A program made the translations under genes and the position numbers. DNA of 64,000 nucleotides, taken from contig NZ_CP094527.1 in the NCBI RefSeq assembly GCF_022811725.1, forward strand, positions 682,001-746,000, written 5' to 3'. The DNA comes from Mucilaginibacter sp. SMC90. Its GTDB lineage: Bacteria > Bacteroidota > Bacteroidia > Sphingobacteriales > Sphingobacteriaceae. Positions 25,883 through 34,438 of this stretch are shown here, one piece after another. Below the pieces are notes generated by a model that did not search any database, was not told the origin of the DNA, and saw only the letters and a list, made by a program, of their open reading frames with translations. How positions within the stretch are numbered: the stretch's first letter is position 1; each line of letters starts with the position of its first letter.

Positions 25883-27322
25883 ATGGAACTATACTATAAT
25901 CGTACAAAAATTGTTGCCACCATGGGGCCGGCATCAGCTAAAAAAGATGTTTTATTAGCGATGATCAAGGCAGGTGTTAACGTTTGCCGTCTTAATTTTT
26001 CGCACGGTAAGCCCGAAGATCATAAGGTAGTGATCGATCTTATCCGTGAGATTAACGAGCAATACAAAACAAACGTAGGCATCCTTGCCGATTTGCAGGG
26101 CCCAAAGATCCGCATAGGCCTGGTAAAGGATGGCGGTATTCATTTAGTTAACGGAACGCACATTAAAATTACTACACATGAGTGTATTGGTAATGATGAG
26201 CAGATCTATATTACTTATGATACCTTCCCTCAGGATGTACAGGCAAATGAAATTATTTTGCTTGATGACGGTAAACTGCAATTAAGGGTTATTGAAACCA
26301 ACAAAATTGATACAGTTATATGTGAGGTTGTTCACGGCGGTATTTTAACATCACGTAAAGGTGTTAACCTGCCAAACACCAAAGTATCTATCCCAAGCTT
26401 AACCGAAGAGGACCTGATCAACCTTGAATTTGCCCTTAAACAGGATGTTGAATGGATAGGCCTATCTTTTGTGCGCACAGGCGAGGATATTATTGACCTG
26501 AAACGTATTATAGCACGCAACGGTTCGGCAGCTAAGGTTATTGCCAAAGTTGAAAAACCGGAAGCTATTGATAATATTGATGCTATTATTGCCGCTACAG
26601 ACGGTGTAATGGTTGCCCGTGGCGACCTTGGTGTTGAAATGCCGCTTGAAGAAGTGCCATTGCTGCAAAAAATGATTGCCCGTAAATGCCGTGCCGCTTC
26701 AAAACCGGTTATCGTAGCTACCCAGATGCTTGAATCAATGATCACTACGCCGCGCCCAACCCGTGCCGAAGTAAATGACGTTGCCAACTCAGTACTTGAC
26801 GGTGCCGATGCTGTGATGCTAAGCGGTGAAACATCAGTTGGTGAGTTTCCGGTTATCGTTATTGAAACTATGGCCAAAATTGTGCGTAATGTTGAAGAGT
26901 TAGGCTATCCTTTTAATGCTCCTAAACAGGCAGTAGCTAAAGATCAGTCATCTCCGGATTTCCTGATCAATGCGCTTTGCGAATCTGCCGTACACATTGC
27001 TGAGCAAAGTAATGCAGTTGGTATCGTTTCAATGACCACTTCGGGTTATACTGCATTTGAAATATCAAGCCACAGGCCTAAAGCCAGTACATATATCTTT
27101 ACGTCGAACAAGCAATTATTAAATGCGCTTAGCCTTGTTTGGGGTGTAAGGGCATTTTACTATGATCAGCTGGAAAGCACAGATCAAACTATTGCCGATG
27201 TTAATGAGATCCTTAAAGCTGAAAACCTGATCAAATCGGGCGATGTGGTTGTTAATACAGCTTCAACGCCTATTATTAAACAAGGCAAAACCAACACGCT
27301 TAAACTGAGCGTTGTTGAATAA
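25883..27322 (+). CDS. pyk: Pyruvate kinase
   Basis: Converts phosphoenolpyruvate and ADP to pyruvate and ATP, feeding the PDH complex encoded elsewhere in the window. 479 residues. Motifs: RTKIVATMGPAS, NVCRLNFSHG, ILADLQGPKIRIG, the B domain with LLDDGKLQL, VIAKVEKPEAIDNID with catalytic Lys, GVMVARGDLGVEMP, KPVIVATQMLESM and RAEVNDVANSVLDGADAVMLSGETS. A C-terminal allosteric-type domain follows. It ends 30 bp before a terminator. Confidence 0.97.
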   Translation: MELYYNRTKIVATMGPASAKKDVLLAMIKAGVNVCRLNFSHGKPEDHKVVIDLIREINEQYKTNVGILADLQGPKIRIGLVKDGGIHLVNGTHIKITTHECIGNDEQIYITYDTFPQDVQANEIILLDDGKLQLRVIETNKIDTVICEVVHGGILTSRKGVNLPNTKVSIPSLTEEDLINLEFALKQDVEWIGLSFVRTGEDIIDLKRIIARNGSAAKVIAKVEKPEAIDNIDAIIAATDGVMVARGDLGVEMPLEEVPLLQKMIARKCRAASKPVIVATQMLESMITTPRPTRAEVNDVANSVLDGADAVMLSGETSVGEFPVIVIETMAKIVRNVEELGYPFNAPKQAVAKDQSSPDFLINALCESAVHIAEQSNAVGIVSMTTSGYTAFEISSHRPKASTYIFTSNKQLLNALSLVWGVRAFYYDQLESTDQTIADVNEILKAENLIKSGDVVVNTASTPIIKQGKTNTLKLSVVE

Positions 27323-27351
27323 GAATATTTAAGATCTTACTTTTAATGAAG

Positions 27352-27384
27352 AAGGCTCGCCGGGATAACTGGCGGGCTTTTTTG
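27352..27384 (+). terminator. Intrinsic terminator of the pyk transcript
   Basis: Stem AAGGCTCGCC / GGCGGGCTTT (10 bp including two G-U pairs) around a short loop, followed by TTTTTGTT. Confidence 0.82.
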
Positions 27385-27544
27385 TTGGGGCTACACCCTG
27401 GAAACGGGCGTAAAAACAATGCCGGCTACCCGAAGATAAACCGGCAAAGCACAATTAAAATCAAACATAATCCAGTTTAGGTTGAATGGGTTGATCTCTC
27501 TTGCTATCCTAAAAAATAAAAGGTAGATGTTTCTTTAATAAAGG

Positions 27545-27766
27545 CTATCCGCGTTTGTAAAAGCGATTTAAGCATTTGTCGCAGCGGTAATGTTTTACCT
27601 GAAGCCAGGGGAGTAATATTTTAACAAGGGCTCCCCTCTTTATCCTGTCGCAAAATTTATTTTTACATCTTGGGCATATTGCGGCAGATGTTTTGCCAAT
27701 GGTAGGAATAGCATGAGGTTGGCTATTGTCAATATCGGGCTTATCCTTGTTAAAAATTACAGTCAT
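27545..27766 (-). CDS. Small zinc-ribbon-like protein, unknown function
   Basis: 73 residues from MTVIFNKDKPDIDNSQ; the open frame extends 20 codons further up through a hydrophobic stretch that is probably untranslated. Two CxxC knuckles (AAICPRCKNKFCDR and YRCDKCLNRFYKRG) separated by a basic/hydrophobic linker (KRGALVKILLPWLQVKH) indicate a zinc ribbon with a possible membrane-associated hairpin. It lies between the pyk terminator and a hybrid kinase gene. Confidence 0.65.
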   Translation of the reverse strand: MTVIFNKDKPDIDNSQPHAIPTIGKTSAAICPRCKNKFCDRIKRGALVKILLPWLQVKHYRCDKCLNRFYKRG

Positions 27767-27929
27767 TGTATTAGGGGGAATAGTATGTAACAAAGCTGCC
27801 CATAAACAATATAATAAAACTGCCATTTAACTTCACAAAACCGCCATTTGTGTTAAAAAAGCCATCTTTGAAGTTAAAATATGCCTGAAAACTAAAAAGA
27901 CTAACTAAAATGACAGCCCAACATGAGGT

Positions 27930-30782
27930 TTAAAGCAATTCGTTAACGTCTCGGCCGTAATGTTCTTTAAACAATTTACTGAAGTATGCGGGGGTATCAA
28001 ATCCTGCAGCGTATGATACTTCGGCAATGGTGCGGTACTTACCGCTTTCAATAGCTTCGCGCCCAATTTGTAACCGTATAGCGCGGATATATTTGTTAGG
28101 GGTAAGCCCGGTAATTGATTTTATGCGGCGAAACAATTGACGCTCACTGATGGCAAGTTCATAACTCAGCGCGGCAAGGGTGAGATCCGTTTTACCGGTA
28201 TGTTTCCGTACCATAACTTCCAGTTCCTCAAGCCAGGATAAATCGGCCGGTGAAAGTACGAGATCCGGGCTTTCTGTGGCTTGCTCAAACTGCTGACCGT
28301 TTGCTACAATAATTATGTCCTCATCGTCCGGAACAGTGGCCCCTGAACGGGCAGCAGCATTGTTGATAAGGTTTGCAGTGCGTGCAAGTAACTCGCTGCT
28401 TAAAAATGGCTTGGTAAGGTAATCATCAACGCCTGTATGAAGCGCTTTGAGTTTATGTCTTGTATCAGCCAGCGCCGTAAGCATAATCACCGGGATATTG
28501 CAATAAGCTGGGCTTTGTTTCAGGGTTTCAAGCAGGGTAAAGCCATCCATTTCGGGCATCATCACATCTGAAATGATGAGGCTGGGCGTTGCAGGGAGTT
28601 CCTGGAGCTTTTTTAATGCTTCGCGGCCGTTATTGGCCGTAATGAGCCGGTACAGAGGGCGTAAAATATCTGCAATATAAGCCGCCATTTCATGGTGATC
28701 TTCTACAAGCATGATCAGTTGCTGGCCGGTATCAGGCTTACCAAACCTGGCAACTTTAAAGTCATTTTCATCAACAGTTATTTCAACAGCAGGTTCGCTG
28801 GCAATTTTAAGGGGAATACAGGCTTTAAATACTGCACCCTTTTCCCAGTTATTCTCTACCGTAATCCCCCCGCCCAAAAGTTCAGTTAATTCGCGTGCTA
28901 TAGCAAGGCCAATACCTGTTCCGCCTTCCAGCGGCGCTTCATCATGTTTGCCCTGATAATAACGGTCAAAAATATGCGGCAGGTCATTTGGCTGGATACC
29001 CATACCCGTATTTGCCACGCTAAATTCAATCATGTTGGGCTTTGTAGCTACAGTTACGGTAATAGTGCCTGTATGCGGGGTGAATTTGATAGCGTTGCTG
29101 ATTAAATTGTTGGCTATCTTTTCAAACTTTTCCTGATCGAGTAAAACGAAAAGTGTTGGGCTAACAGAGTTAAGCAAGCTGTAATTGATTTCCTTATATT
29201 CTGCAGCTGATGCAAACGCCTGAAACAGGGTTTTTACAAATGAAGATAATGCAACGGCTTTTGGAGTTATAACTAATTTCCCTGCTTCCAGTTTACCAAG
29301 GTCGAGCAGTTCATTAACTATATTAAGCAGCTTTTTACTATTGTTTGATATAGTTTGCAACATTCCCCTTTGCTCATCTTCATAGTTGTTAAAACTCATC
29401 AGTTGATTTGCCGGCCCCATGATCAGCGTTAACGGGGTGCGCAACTCATGGCTTATATTGGCAAAGAAGCGCGTTTTCATGGCATCCAGTTTTTCCAGCT
29501 GGCTATGTTCTTCGGCCAGTAAAGCGGCTTCCCTTTTCTTTTTGATGATGAACCAGCGGTAACTCAAAACTGATGCTATAGCAATAACCAGTGCAAGTGC
29601 AATTAAAAAATTGCGCTGCACTTTAACCAGTTTAGTTTGAGTGGCGGCTATTAATAAGCGTTTATCTGCCTGATATTTTTTATCCAGTTCGGCAGCATCG
29701 TGTGTTTTGTCGAGTGCGTTGATGCTGTCGTTAAGCCGGCTATACAGATAATTATATTTAAAGGCATTTTTATAATCATCGATGCCCTTATATGCAATGG
29801 TTAAATGGTCATAGATATTTTTTTGAATGGTGATATTACTTTGTTCTTCGGGTTGTATATTAACAGCCATCTCGCCGTATTGTACAGCTTTTTTAAAATC
29901 CTTATGATCAACATACATGGTCATAAGCTCATTAAGATTATGCTTTTCGAGCGTTTTAAAACCTCCTTTACGTGATGTTGCCAGTGCCTGCATCAGTATG
30001 TCTTCGGCCTTTTTATCCTGATTGGTCATGAGGTATAAGCGGCCAAGGTTGCCCTGGTAGCGGGCTACGCTAAAATCTGAAAGAAAATGCTGATACTTTT
30101 TATCAAGTACCTTCTCCATTAAGAGGGTTGCTTTGGCCAAATTGGTGGGGGATGACATGCTTCGTTCAGAAAGTATGTTGGAGATATTGCTCAGCGCGAA
30201 AATATAAGCAGCAGTGTCCTTTATACTTAATGCATCTTTTGAAGCCTGTTCTGCATATGGCAGGGCCTGTTTAGGGTTGTCAATTGACCGGTAGATGTCG
30301 GCAATGCAAGCGCGGCAATCAATACTTAAACTTTTCCATCCGCGGCTATCGCATTCCTTTAATATTTTAAAAGCAACATTTAAGGCCTCAACTGTTTGGG
30401 CTTCGCGGCTCAGCATGTAAGCGGCCATGATAGGCGACTTTTCATAAGTTAATGAATCGGCAGGCGTTGCGAGTTTAGTGGCTTCACGGGCAAATGTTAA
30501 GGCATCGTGTTCGTTCCCGATACCGTAAGCTTGATAGGCCTGTGCCAGTAATACCCGTGCTTCAAACGGTTTATTGTTATTTTTCCGGGCCGAATCGATG
30601 AGATTTTTTGCAAGCACAGCGGCCGAATCCTGGCTTTTCATTCCCCTTAGCATTTTCAATATTGGTTCTTTACCGGGCTTGGACTTGTTTTGGGCCTGAG
30701 CCATAAAACCACACAAAAAAATAAAGAAAAGTAAAACGAGCCTTCGAAAAGGGCGGGTAGGGGTAATTGTAATAGGGGTCAT
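27930..30782 (-). CDS. TPR-sensor hybrid histidine kinase / response regulator with AraC output domain
   Basis: 950-residue single-protein two-component system. A signal peptide (LVLLFFIFLCGFMAQAQ) is followed by a periplasmic array of tetratricopeptide repeats (about 40-370) in place of the beta-propeller sensor of classical polysaccharide-sensing hybrids. One membrane helix lies at about 393-413 (LIALALVIAIASVLSY). HisKA has phospho-acceptor His in FFANISHELRTPLTLIMGP; HATPase_c has NLISNAIKFTP and GGTGIGLAIARELTELLGG. The receiver domain has LIISDVMMPEMDGF and VIMLTALAD. An AraC DNA-binding domain closes the protein (LSYELAISERQLFRRIKSITG, AGFDTPAYFSKLFKEHYG). Ligand and target genes are not indicated by the neighbours. 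Confidence 0.93.
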   Translation of the reverse strand: MTPITITPTRPFRRLVLLFFIFLCGFMAQAQNKSKPGKEPILKMLRGMKSQDSAAVLAKNLIDSARKNNNKPFEARVLLAQAYQAYGIGNEHDALTFAREATKLATPADSLTYEKSPIMAAYMLSREAQTVEALNVAFKILKECDSRGWKSLSIDCRACIADIYRSIDNPKQALPYAEQASKDALSIKDTAAYIFALSNISNILSERSMSSPTNLAKATLLMEKVLDKKYQHFLSDFSVARYQGNLGRLYLMTNQDKKAEDILMQALATSRKGGFKTLEKHNLNELMTMYVDHKDFKKAVQYGEMAVNIQPEEQSNITIQKNIYDHLTIAYKGIDDYKNAFKYNYLYSRLNDSINALDKTHDAAELDKKYQADKRLLIAATQTKLVKVQRNFLIALALVIAIASVLSYRWFIIKKKREAALLAEEHSQLEKLDAMKTRFFANISHELRTPLTLIMGPANQLMSFNNYEDEQRGMLQTISNNSKKLLNIVNELLDLGKLEAGKLVITPKAVALSSFVKTLFQAFASAAEYKEINYSLLNSVSPTLFVLLDQEKFEKIANNLISNAIKFTPHTGTITVTVATKPNMIEFSVANTGMGIQPNDLPHIFDRYYQGKHDEAPLEGGTGIGLAIARELTELLGGGITVENNWEKGAVFKACIPLKIASEPAVEITVDENDFKVARFGKPDTGQQLIMLVEDHHEMAAYIADILRPLYRLITANNGREALKKLQELPATPSLIISDVMMPEMDGFTLLETLKQSPAYCNIPVIMLTALADTRHKLKALHTGVDDYLTKPFLSSELLARTANLINNAAARSGATVPDDEDIIIVANGQQFEQATESPDLVLSPADLSWLEELEVMVRKHTGKTDLTLAALSYELAISERQLFRRIKSITGLTPNKYIRAIRLQIGREAIESGKYRTIAEVSYAAGFDTPAYFSKLFKEHYGRDVNELL

Positions 30783-31006
30783 GATATAGAGGCCAAATTA
30801 CAATTTTATCGGTGCCGGGAATTAATTAATTTGATATAAATTTCCTTATAAATAACTTTTATCCAGAATGTTTTCCAGTGTGCGCTTTTTAAATCAATAG
30901 TTAAAATTGTTTGTTTTGTTGTTAATATTACGGCATTATAAACGGCATGACCGGCATAAAGCTATAATTGATTACTTTAGCAGCTGGTATTGTTATAAAA
31001 TTACCC

Positions 31007-31813
31007 ATGAAACATTACGGACTAATTGGTTTTCCGCTTTCTCATTCATTTTCAAAAAAATTTTTTACTGAAAAATTTGAAGCCGAAGGCATTACAGATG
31101 CGCGCTATGATCTCTACCCCATTGAGCATATCAAAGATTTGCAGGACCTGCTTGATGAACATCCCGACATTTGTGGCCTTAATGTAACCATCCCTCATAA
31201 AATTAATGTTTTGCCATTATTGGATTGGATAGAGCACGATGCCCGCAAAGCTGGTGCAGTGAATTGTATCAGGGTAACAGCCGAAAGCCCGATAGAAGCT
31301 GCATTTTCGGGCGAGATAGGGGTTAAAGACCATGATTTCAGGTTGGAAGGGTACAATACCGATATCTACGGTTTTGAGCAGTCATTAAAGCCTTTAATTG
31401 GCGATGGTAATGATGATGCCCTGATTTTGGGTGATGGCGGTGCCGCCAAAGCAGTAAAGTGCGTACTCGAAAATTTAGGTATCAGTTATAAAGTTGTTAC
31501 CCGGAAGCCAACGCACCATGCGGATAATATTTTGTTTAAAGATCTTAAGCCGCATCATATAACACAGCATAAGATCATCATTAACACAACTCCGTTAGGA
31601 ACCTACCCCAAGGTTGATGAGTGCCCGCCTATCCCCTATGATTTTATAGGAGACGGTCATGTTTTATACGACCTGATATACAACCCTGAAGAAACCCTGT
31701 TTTTAAAGCAAGGCCGCGAGCGAGGTGCTGTAACAAAGAATGGCTATGAAATGTTAGTTTTACAAGCCGAAAAATCATGGGAGATCTGGAACTCAAAAGA
31801 GAAGCATCCATGA
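31007..31813 (+). CDS. aroE: Shikimate dehydrogenase
   Basis: Reduces 3-dehydroshikimate to shikimate with NADPH in the chorismate pathway, upstream of the trp enzymes also in this window. The start MKHYGLIGFPLSHSFSKKFF at 31007 matches the family; the frame opens 13 codons earlier. Motifs: GFPLSHSFSK, LNVTIPHKINVLP with catalytic Lys, GAVNCIRV, EGYNTDIYGF, LILGDGGAAKAV, INTTPLGTYPKVDECP and NGYEMLVLQAEKSWEIW. The stop overlaps the gldD start (ATGA). Confidence 0.95.
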   Translation: MKHYGLIGFPLSHSFSKKFFTEKFEAEGITDARYDLYPIEHIKDLQDLLDEHPDICGLNVTIPHKINVLPLLDWIEHDARKAGAVNCIRVTAESPIEAAFSGEIGVKDHDFRLEGYNTDIYGFEQSLKPLIGDGNDDALILGDGGAAKAVKCVLENLGISYKVVTRKPTHHADNILFKDLKPHHITQHKIIINTTPLGTYPKVDECPPIPYDFIGDGHVLYDLIYNPEETLFLKQGRERGAVTKNGYEMLVLQAEKSWEIWNSKEKHP

Positions 31814-32388
31814 AGTATTTAACCCTTTTAGTAGCGGCATTGCTGTTTCTGGCTGCGTGCGGCAGTAATCATGACTACGCGCCTAAGCCACGTGGTTTTT
31901 ATCGTATCCCATTCCCCAAAAAAGAATACCAGGATTATGCTGCCGGTTGCCCGTATACCTTTACCTACCCTAAATACGCTAATATCGAACCCGATAAAAA
32001 ACGCGATGCTAAACCTTGCTGGGTAAATATGCAGTTTCCGCAGTTTAATGCCACATTGCATTTAAGTTATCAGCCCATCACTTCAAAAAAAGAGTTTCAC
32101 CAATTGGTTGAAGATGCACGCACGTTTGCCTTTAAGCATACTGTTAAAGCAACATCTATTGATGAAGGTATTATCCATTATGCCGATAAAAAGGTTTATG
32201 GTATTTATTATACCATAGATGGCAATGCAGCCTCGTCTGCCCAGTTTTTCCTTACAGACAGTACGCATAACTATATCCGTGGAGCACTATATTTTAATAG
32301 CGAGCCCCGGCTTGATTCCATCCAGCCTGTACTTAATTTTATAAAGCAGGATATGGCTGTGATGATCAAAAGCTTTAAGTGGAAGTAG
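31810..32388 (+). CDS. gldD: Gliding motility lipoprotein GldD
   Basis: 192 residues from MKYLTLLVAALLFLAACGSN, a clear lipoprotein signal (Cys18). The mature part shows the family blocks PKPRGFYRIPFPKKEY, CPYTFTYPKYANIEPD, CWVNMQFPQFNATLHLSYQPI and GALYFNSEPRLDSI, then PVLNFIKQDM. GldD is needed for gliding and the type IX secretion machinery in gliding Bacteroidota and is retained in many non-gliding relatives. Translationally coupled to aroE by a 4-bp overlap. Its presence fits type IX export of the giant repeat protein at the left edge. Confidence 0.93.
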   Translation: MKYLTLLVAALLFLAACGSNHDYAPKPRGFYRIPFPKKEYQDYAAGCPYTFTYPKYANIEPDKKRDAKPCWVNMQFPQFNATLHLSYQPITSKKEFHQLVEDARTFAFKHTVKATSIDEGIIHYADKKVYGIYYTIDGNAASSAQFFLTDSTHNYIRGALYFNSEPRLDSIQPVLNFIKQDMAVMIKSFKWK

Positions 32389-32470
32389 GGTGTAGAGGCA
32401 AGACTTGAAGAACCAGGAGGCAGGTGTCTTTCTATTGAATTAGTGAAACCTAAGAAAATAGGTTTAAAGG

Positions 32471-32956
32471 TTAATAATATGGAGCTGATTTGTTTTTGAA
32501 CTTTTCTAACTCAATTGCTTCTTCAAAATAAGCTTTAAATTTAGTTGAAAGTGCTTCGTCCATAAATTTAATGATGGTGTATCCGCTATCAAAGCAAATA
32601 ATTTCCACAACCGCTCCTGGATATTGAATATTACCGTTTTTCCAAACGATAGCTGTATTTTCTGCATAAGGCAAATTGTTCAAATCAACCTGTATCTGGA
32701 TTTGTTGAGGCACGCCGAGAAATATGCCCCATATAATTTGCATTTCGGTGTTGGCCACAGCTTTAAACTCTGCAGCATTTAGTATCCGATATTCATCATC
32801 CATACTAATCGGCGGCTGGCTACCATCCCAAACACAATACTCTAAATCAGTTACCAACCAATTCAGGTCGGCGATATCATTAAATATCGGCTTTATAACT
32901 TCTTTAAGATTTGTATGATAATCAAACTTATTGCTTTTACGTAAGATCCAGTTCAT
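32471..32956 (-). CDS. Hypothetical protein, possibly DUF2691-like
   Basis: 161 residues, soluble, no signal peptide. The segment NLKEVIKPIFNDIADLNWLV followed by a beta-rich middle (EMQIIWGIFLGVPQQIQIQ) weakly resembles DUF2691 proteins, a resemblance recalled rather than searched. The C-terminus is an amphipathic helix (KFKAYFEEAIELEKFKNK). It converges on gldD, with an 82-bp spacer between stop codons. Function unknown. Confidence 0.6.
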   Translation of the reverse strand: MNWILRKSNKFDYHTNLKEVIKPIFNDIADLNWLVTDLEYCVWDGSQPPISMDDEYRILNAAEFKAVANTEMQIIWGIFLGVPQQIQIQVDLNNLPYAENTAIVWKNGNIQYPGAVVEIICFDSGYTIIKFMDEALSTKFKAYFEEAIELEKFKNKSAPYY

Positions 32957-33059
32957 ATCAATAAAGATAGGTTTTAGAATATATTGAGCAATTTAAAACA
33001 TGCTTATCGATAACGCTGTTATAAATATGCCGGGTTTCCGGTTTAATAATAACTCAACA

Positions 33060-33620
33060 ATGAAACTCATCAAAATCAATAAAATACGTACTGATATCCG
33101 GCTGCATACCGAAAGCCTTGCCCATAGCGGGTTTAAGAAAATATTTGAAGGTATCGATCAGCTTAAAATAAAAAATGGTGTTGATAAACTTGGCCTCGAA
33201 GGTTTTATTAACCAATGCGCCTGTCTTGCGGCAGGTTCCGGTGCTATGGCGGGCAGTGGCGGCATGTTTACGCTGATAGCAGGGATCCCTTTTGATTTCA
33301 TCAACCTGATCACCCAGCAGTTCAGGGCTATTATGGGTATCATGTATTATTACAGGGGTACCTATGACAATGGTTTTGATGATTTCATGTCGTTAGTGGC
33401 AACATCGGTAAGGGTTGAAGCTGGTGTAGCTATTACCAAAAGCATGATGGAAGGCATTGCCGAACGAATGCTGATGATATTAGGTACCCGCACCGCCGAA
33501 CGCCTGGTGCCCGTTGTAGGGGCTGTAATTGGCGGCACAGCAAATTACCTGTTCATTAAACGCATGGCCGAACAGGTTAAGCGGATGCAGAAGGATTATG
33601 TAGTGATTGAGGTGGGATAG
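33060..33620 (+). CDS. EcsC-like membrane-associated protein
   Basis: 186 residues from MKLIKINKIRTDIRLHTES; an ATG 20 codons upstream (33000) is possible but the added residues look non-conserved. Hydrophobic Gly/Ala-rich segments (CLAAGSGAMAGSGGMFTLIAG, about 50-75, then PFDFINLITQQFRAIMGIMYYY) and a C-terminal ERLVPVVGAVIGGTANYLF block are the hallmarks of the EcsC family. Members are of unclear function; the Bacillus protein sits with an ABC transporter, which is absent here. Monocistronic, with a MITE-like repeat directly after it. Confidence 0.72.
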   Translation: MKLIKINKIRTDIRLHTESLAHSGFKKIFEGIDQLKIKNGVDKLGLEGFINQCACLAAGSGAMAGSGGMFTLIAGIPFDFINLITQQFRAIMGIMYYYRGTYDNGFDDFMSLVATSVRVEAGVAITKSMMEGIAERMLMILGTRTAERLVPVVGAVIGGTANYLFIKRMAEQVKRMQKDYVVIEVG

Positions 33621-33648
33621 AAAATCAAGTGGCGGACTATGCGAGAGA

Positions 33649-33826
33649 TTTGGGCTAAAGCCCGCGCTTAGCAATGTTTTTATCCGTTGGTTAAAACCAA
33701 TGGCAATGAAGCTAAATTTGGGGTTCATCGCCATCACTTCTGTCGGTAATGAACTCGAATTTTCCATTCATTGCCGTCCCATTTATGGGACGGAACCCAA
33801 ATTATACAAAGTGGCTTTAGCCCAAA
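33649..33826. repeat. MITE-like element with 14-bp perfect terminal inverted repeats
   Basis: Ends TTTGGGCTAAAGCC (33649-33662) and GGCTTTAGCCCAAA (33813-33826) are perfect inverses, 178 bp overall. Internal short palindromes include TTGGTTAAAACCAA and CCGTCCCATTTATGGGACGG. No coding capacity. Inserted between two convergent genes. Confidence 0.8.
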
Positions 33827-33886
33827 TGAACTATGTATTAAAGCGTTTTCGATTGTAAAGTCTATCGGCTTTCAGCTTCCCAAAAG

Positions 33887-34435
33887 CTACATTCCATCAA
33901 ACATGCTCAGATCAAATTTAGGTTTGATGGCATATCTAAGCTGCACCAACCCGCTCGAAAATTGCTCGCTGCTCAGTAAAATAAGTTCTACACGATCTTT
34001 TGAACCGGTGAATAAAGGCTTCCCTCCGCCTAAAATAATGGGGTGAACCGAGAGCATAAACTCGGTGATCAAGCACCGGTCGATAAATGCAGAAACAAGG
34101 CTTGCACCTCCAAATAACCAAATATTGCTGCCTGCTTGGTTCCTGATCTCTTCTACACGCGCTGCAAACTCGGTGCTATTAATAATTTCGGTATTGGGAT
34201 TTTGTGATGCCCGAAGTGTATCCGAAAAAACATACATTTTTAGGGCTCCAAACATTTCAGGATCGGTACTCATGAGCAAATCGTAGCTTTTACGACCTAT
34301 GAAAATGGCATCGCTGCTGTTTAGAAACTCGGTCATCCCATAATCCTGATCGGTAAGGCACCAGTCATATTCGCCGTTAGTACCTTCAATAAAGCCATCG
34401 AGGCTCACCGCAAGGTTTAAAATTATTTTACGCAT
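33887..34435 (-). CDS. Dihydrofolate reductase family (RibD C-terminal domain) protein
   Basis: 182 residues: MRKIILNLAVSLDGFIEGTNGEYDW, AIFIGRKSYDLL, VFSDTL, IWLFGGASLVSAFIDRCLITEFMLSV and HPIILGGGKPLF form the NADPH-binding RibD_C/DHFR-like fold. These standalone proteins are widespread in Bacteroidota and probably act as NADPH-dependent reductases of unknown substrate; true folate reduction is not implied. It starts 3 bp after the lutB stop, so it is translated from the same message. Confidence 0.88.
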   Translation of the reverse strand: MRKIILNLAVSLDGFIEGTNGEYDWCLTDQDYGMTEFLNSSDAIFIGRKSYDLLMSTDPEMFGALKMYVFSDTLRASQNPNTEIINSTEFAARVEEIRNQAGSNIWLFGGASLVSAFIDRCLITEFMLSVHPIILGGGKPLFTGSKDRVELILLSSEQFSSGLVQLRYAIKPKFDLSMFDGM

Positions 34436-34438
34436 GGG

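Noticed and set aside
33607-33858. Small plus-strand frames after the EcsC-like gene
   Set aside because: They fall inside the MITE-like inverted repeat and have no family resemblance.
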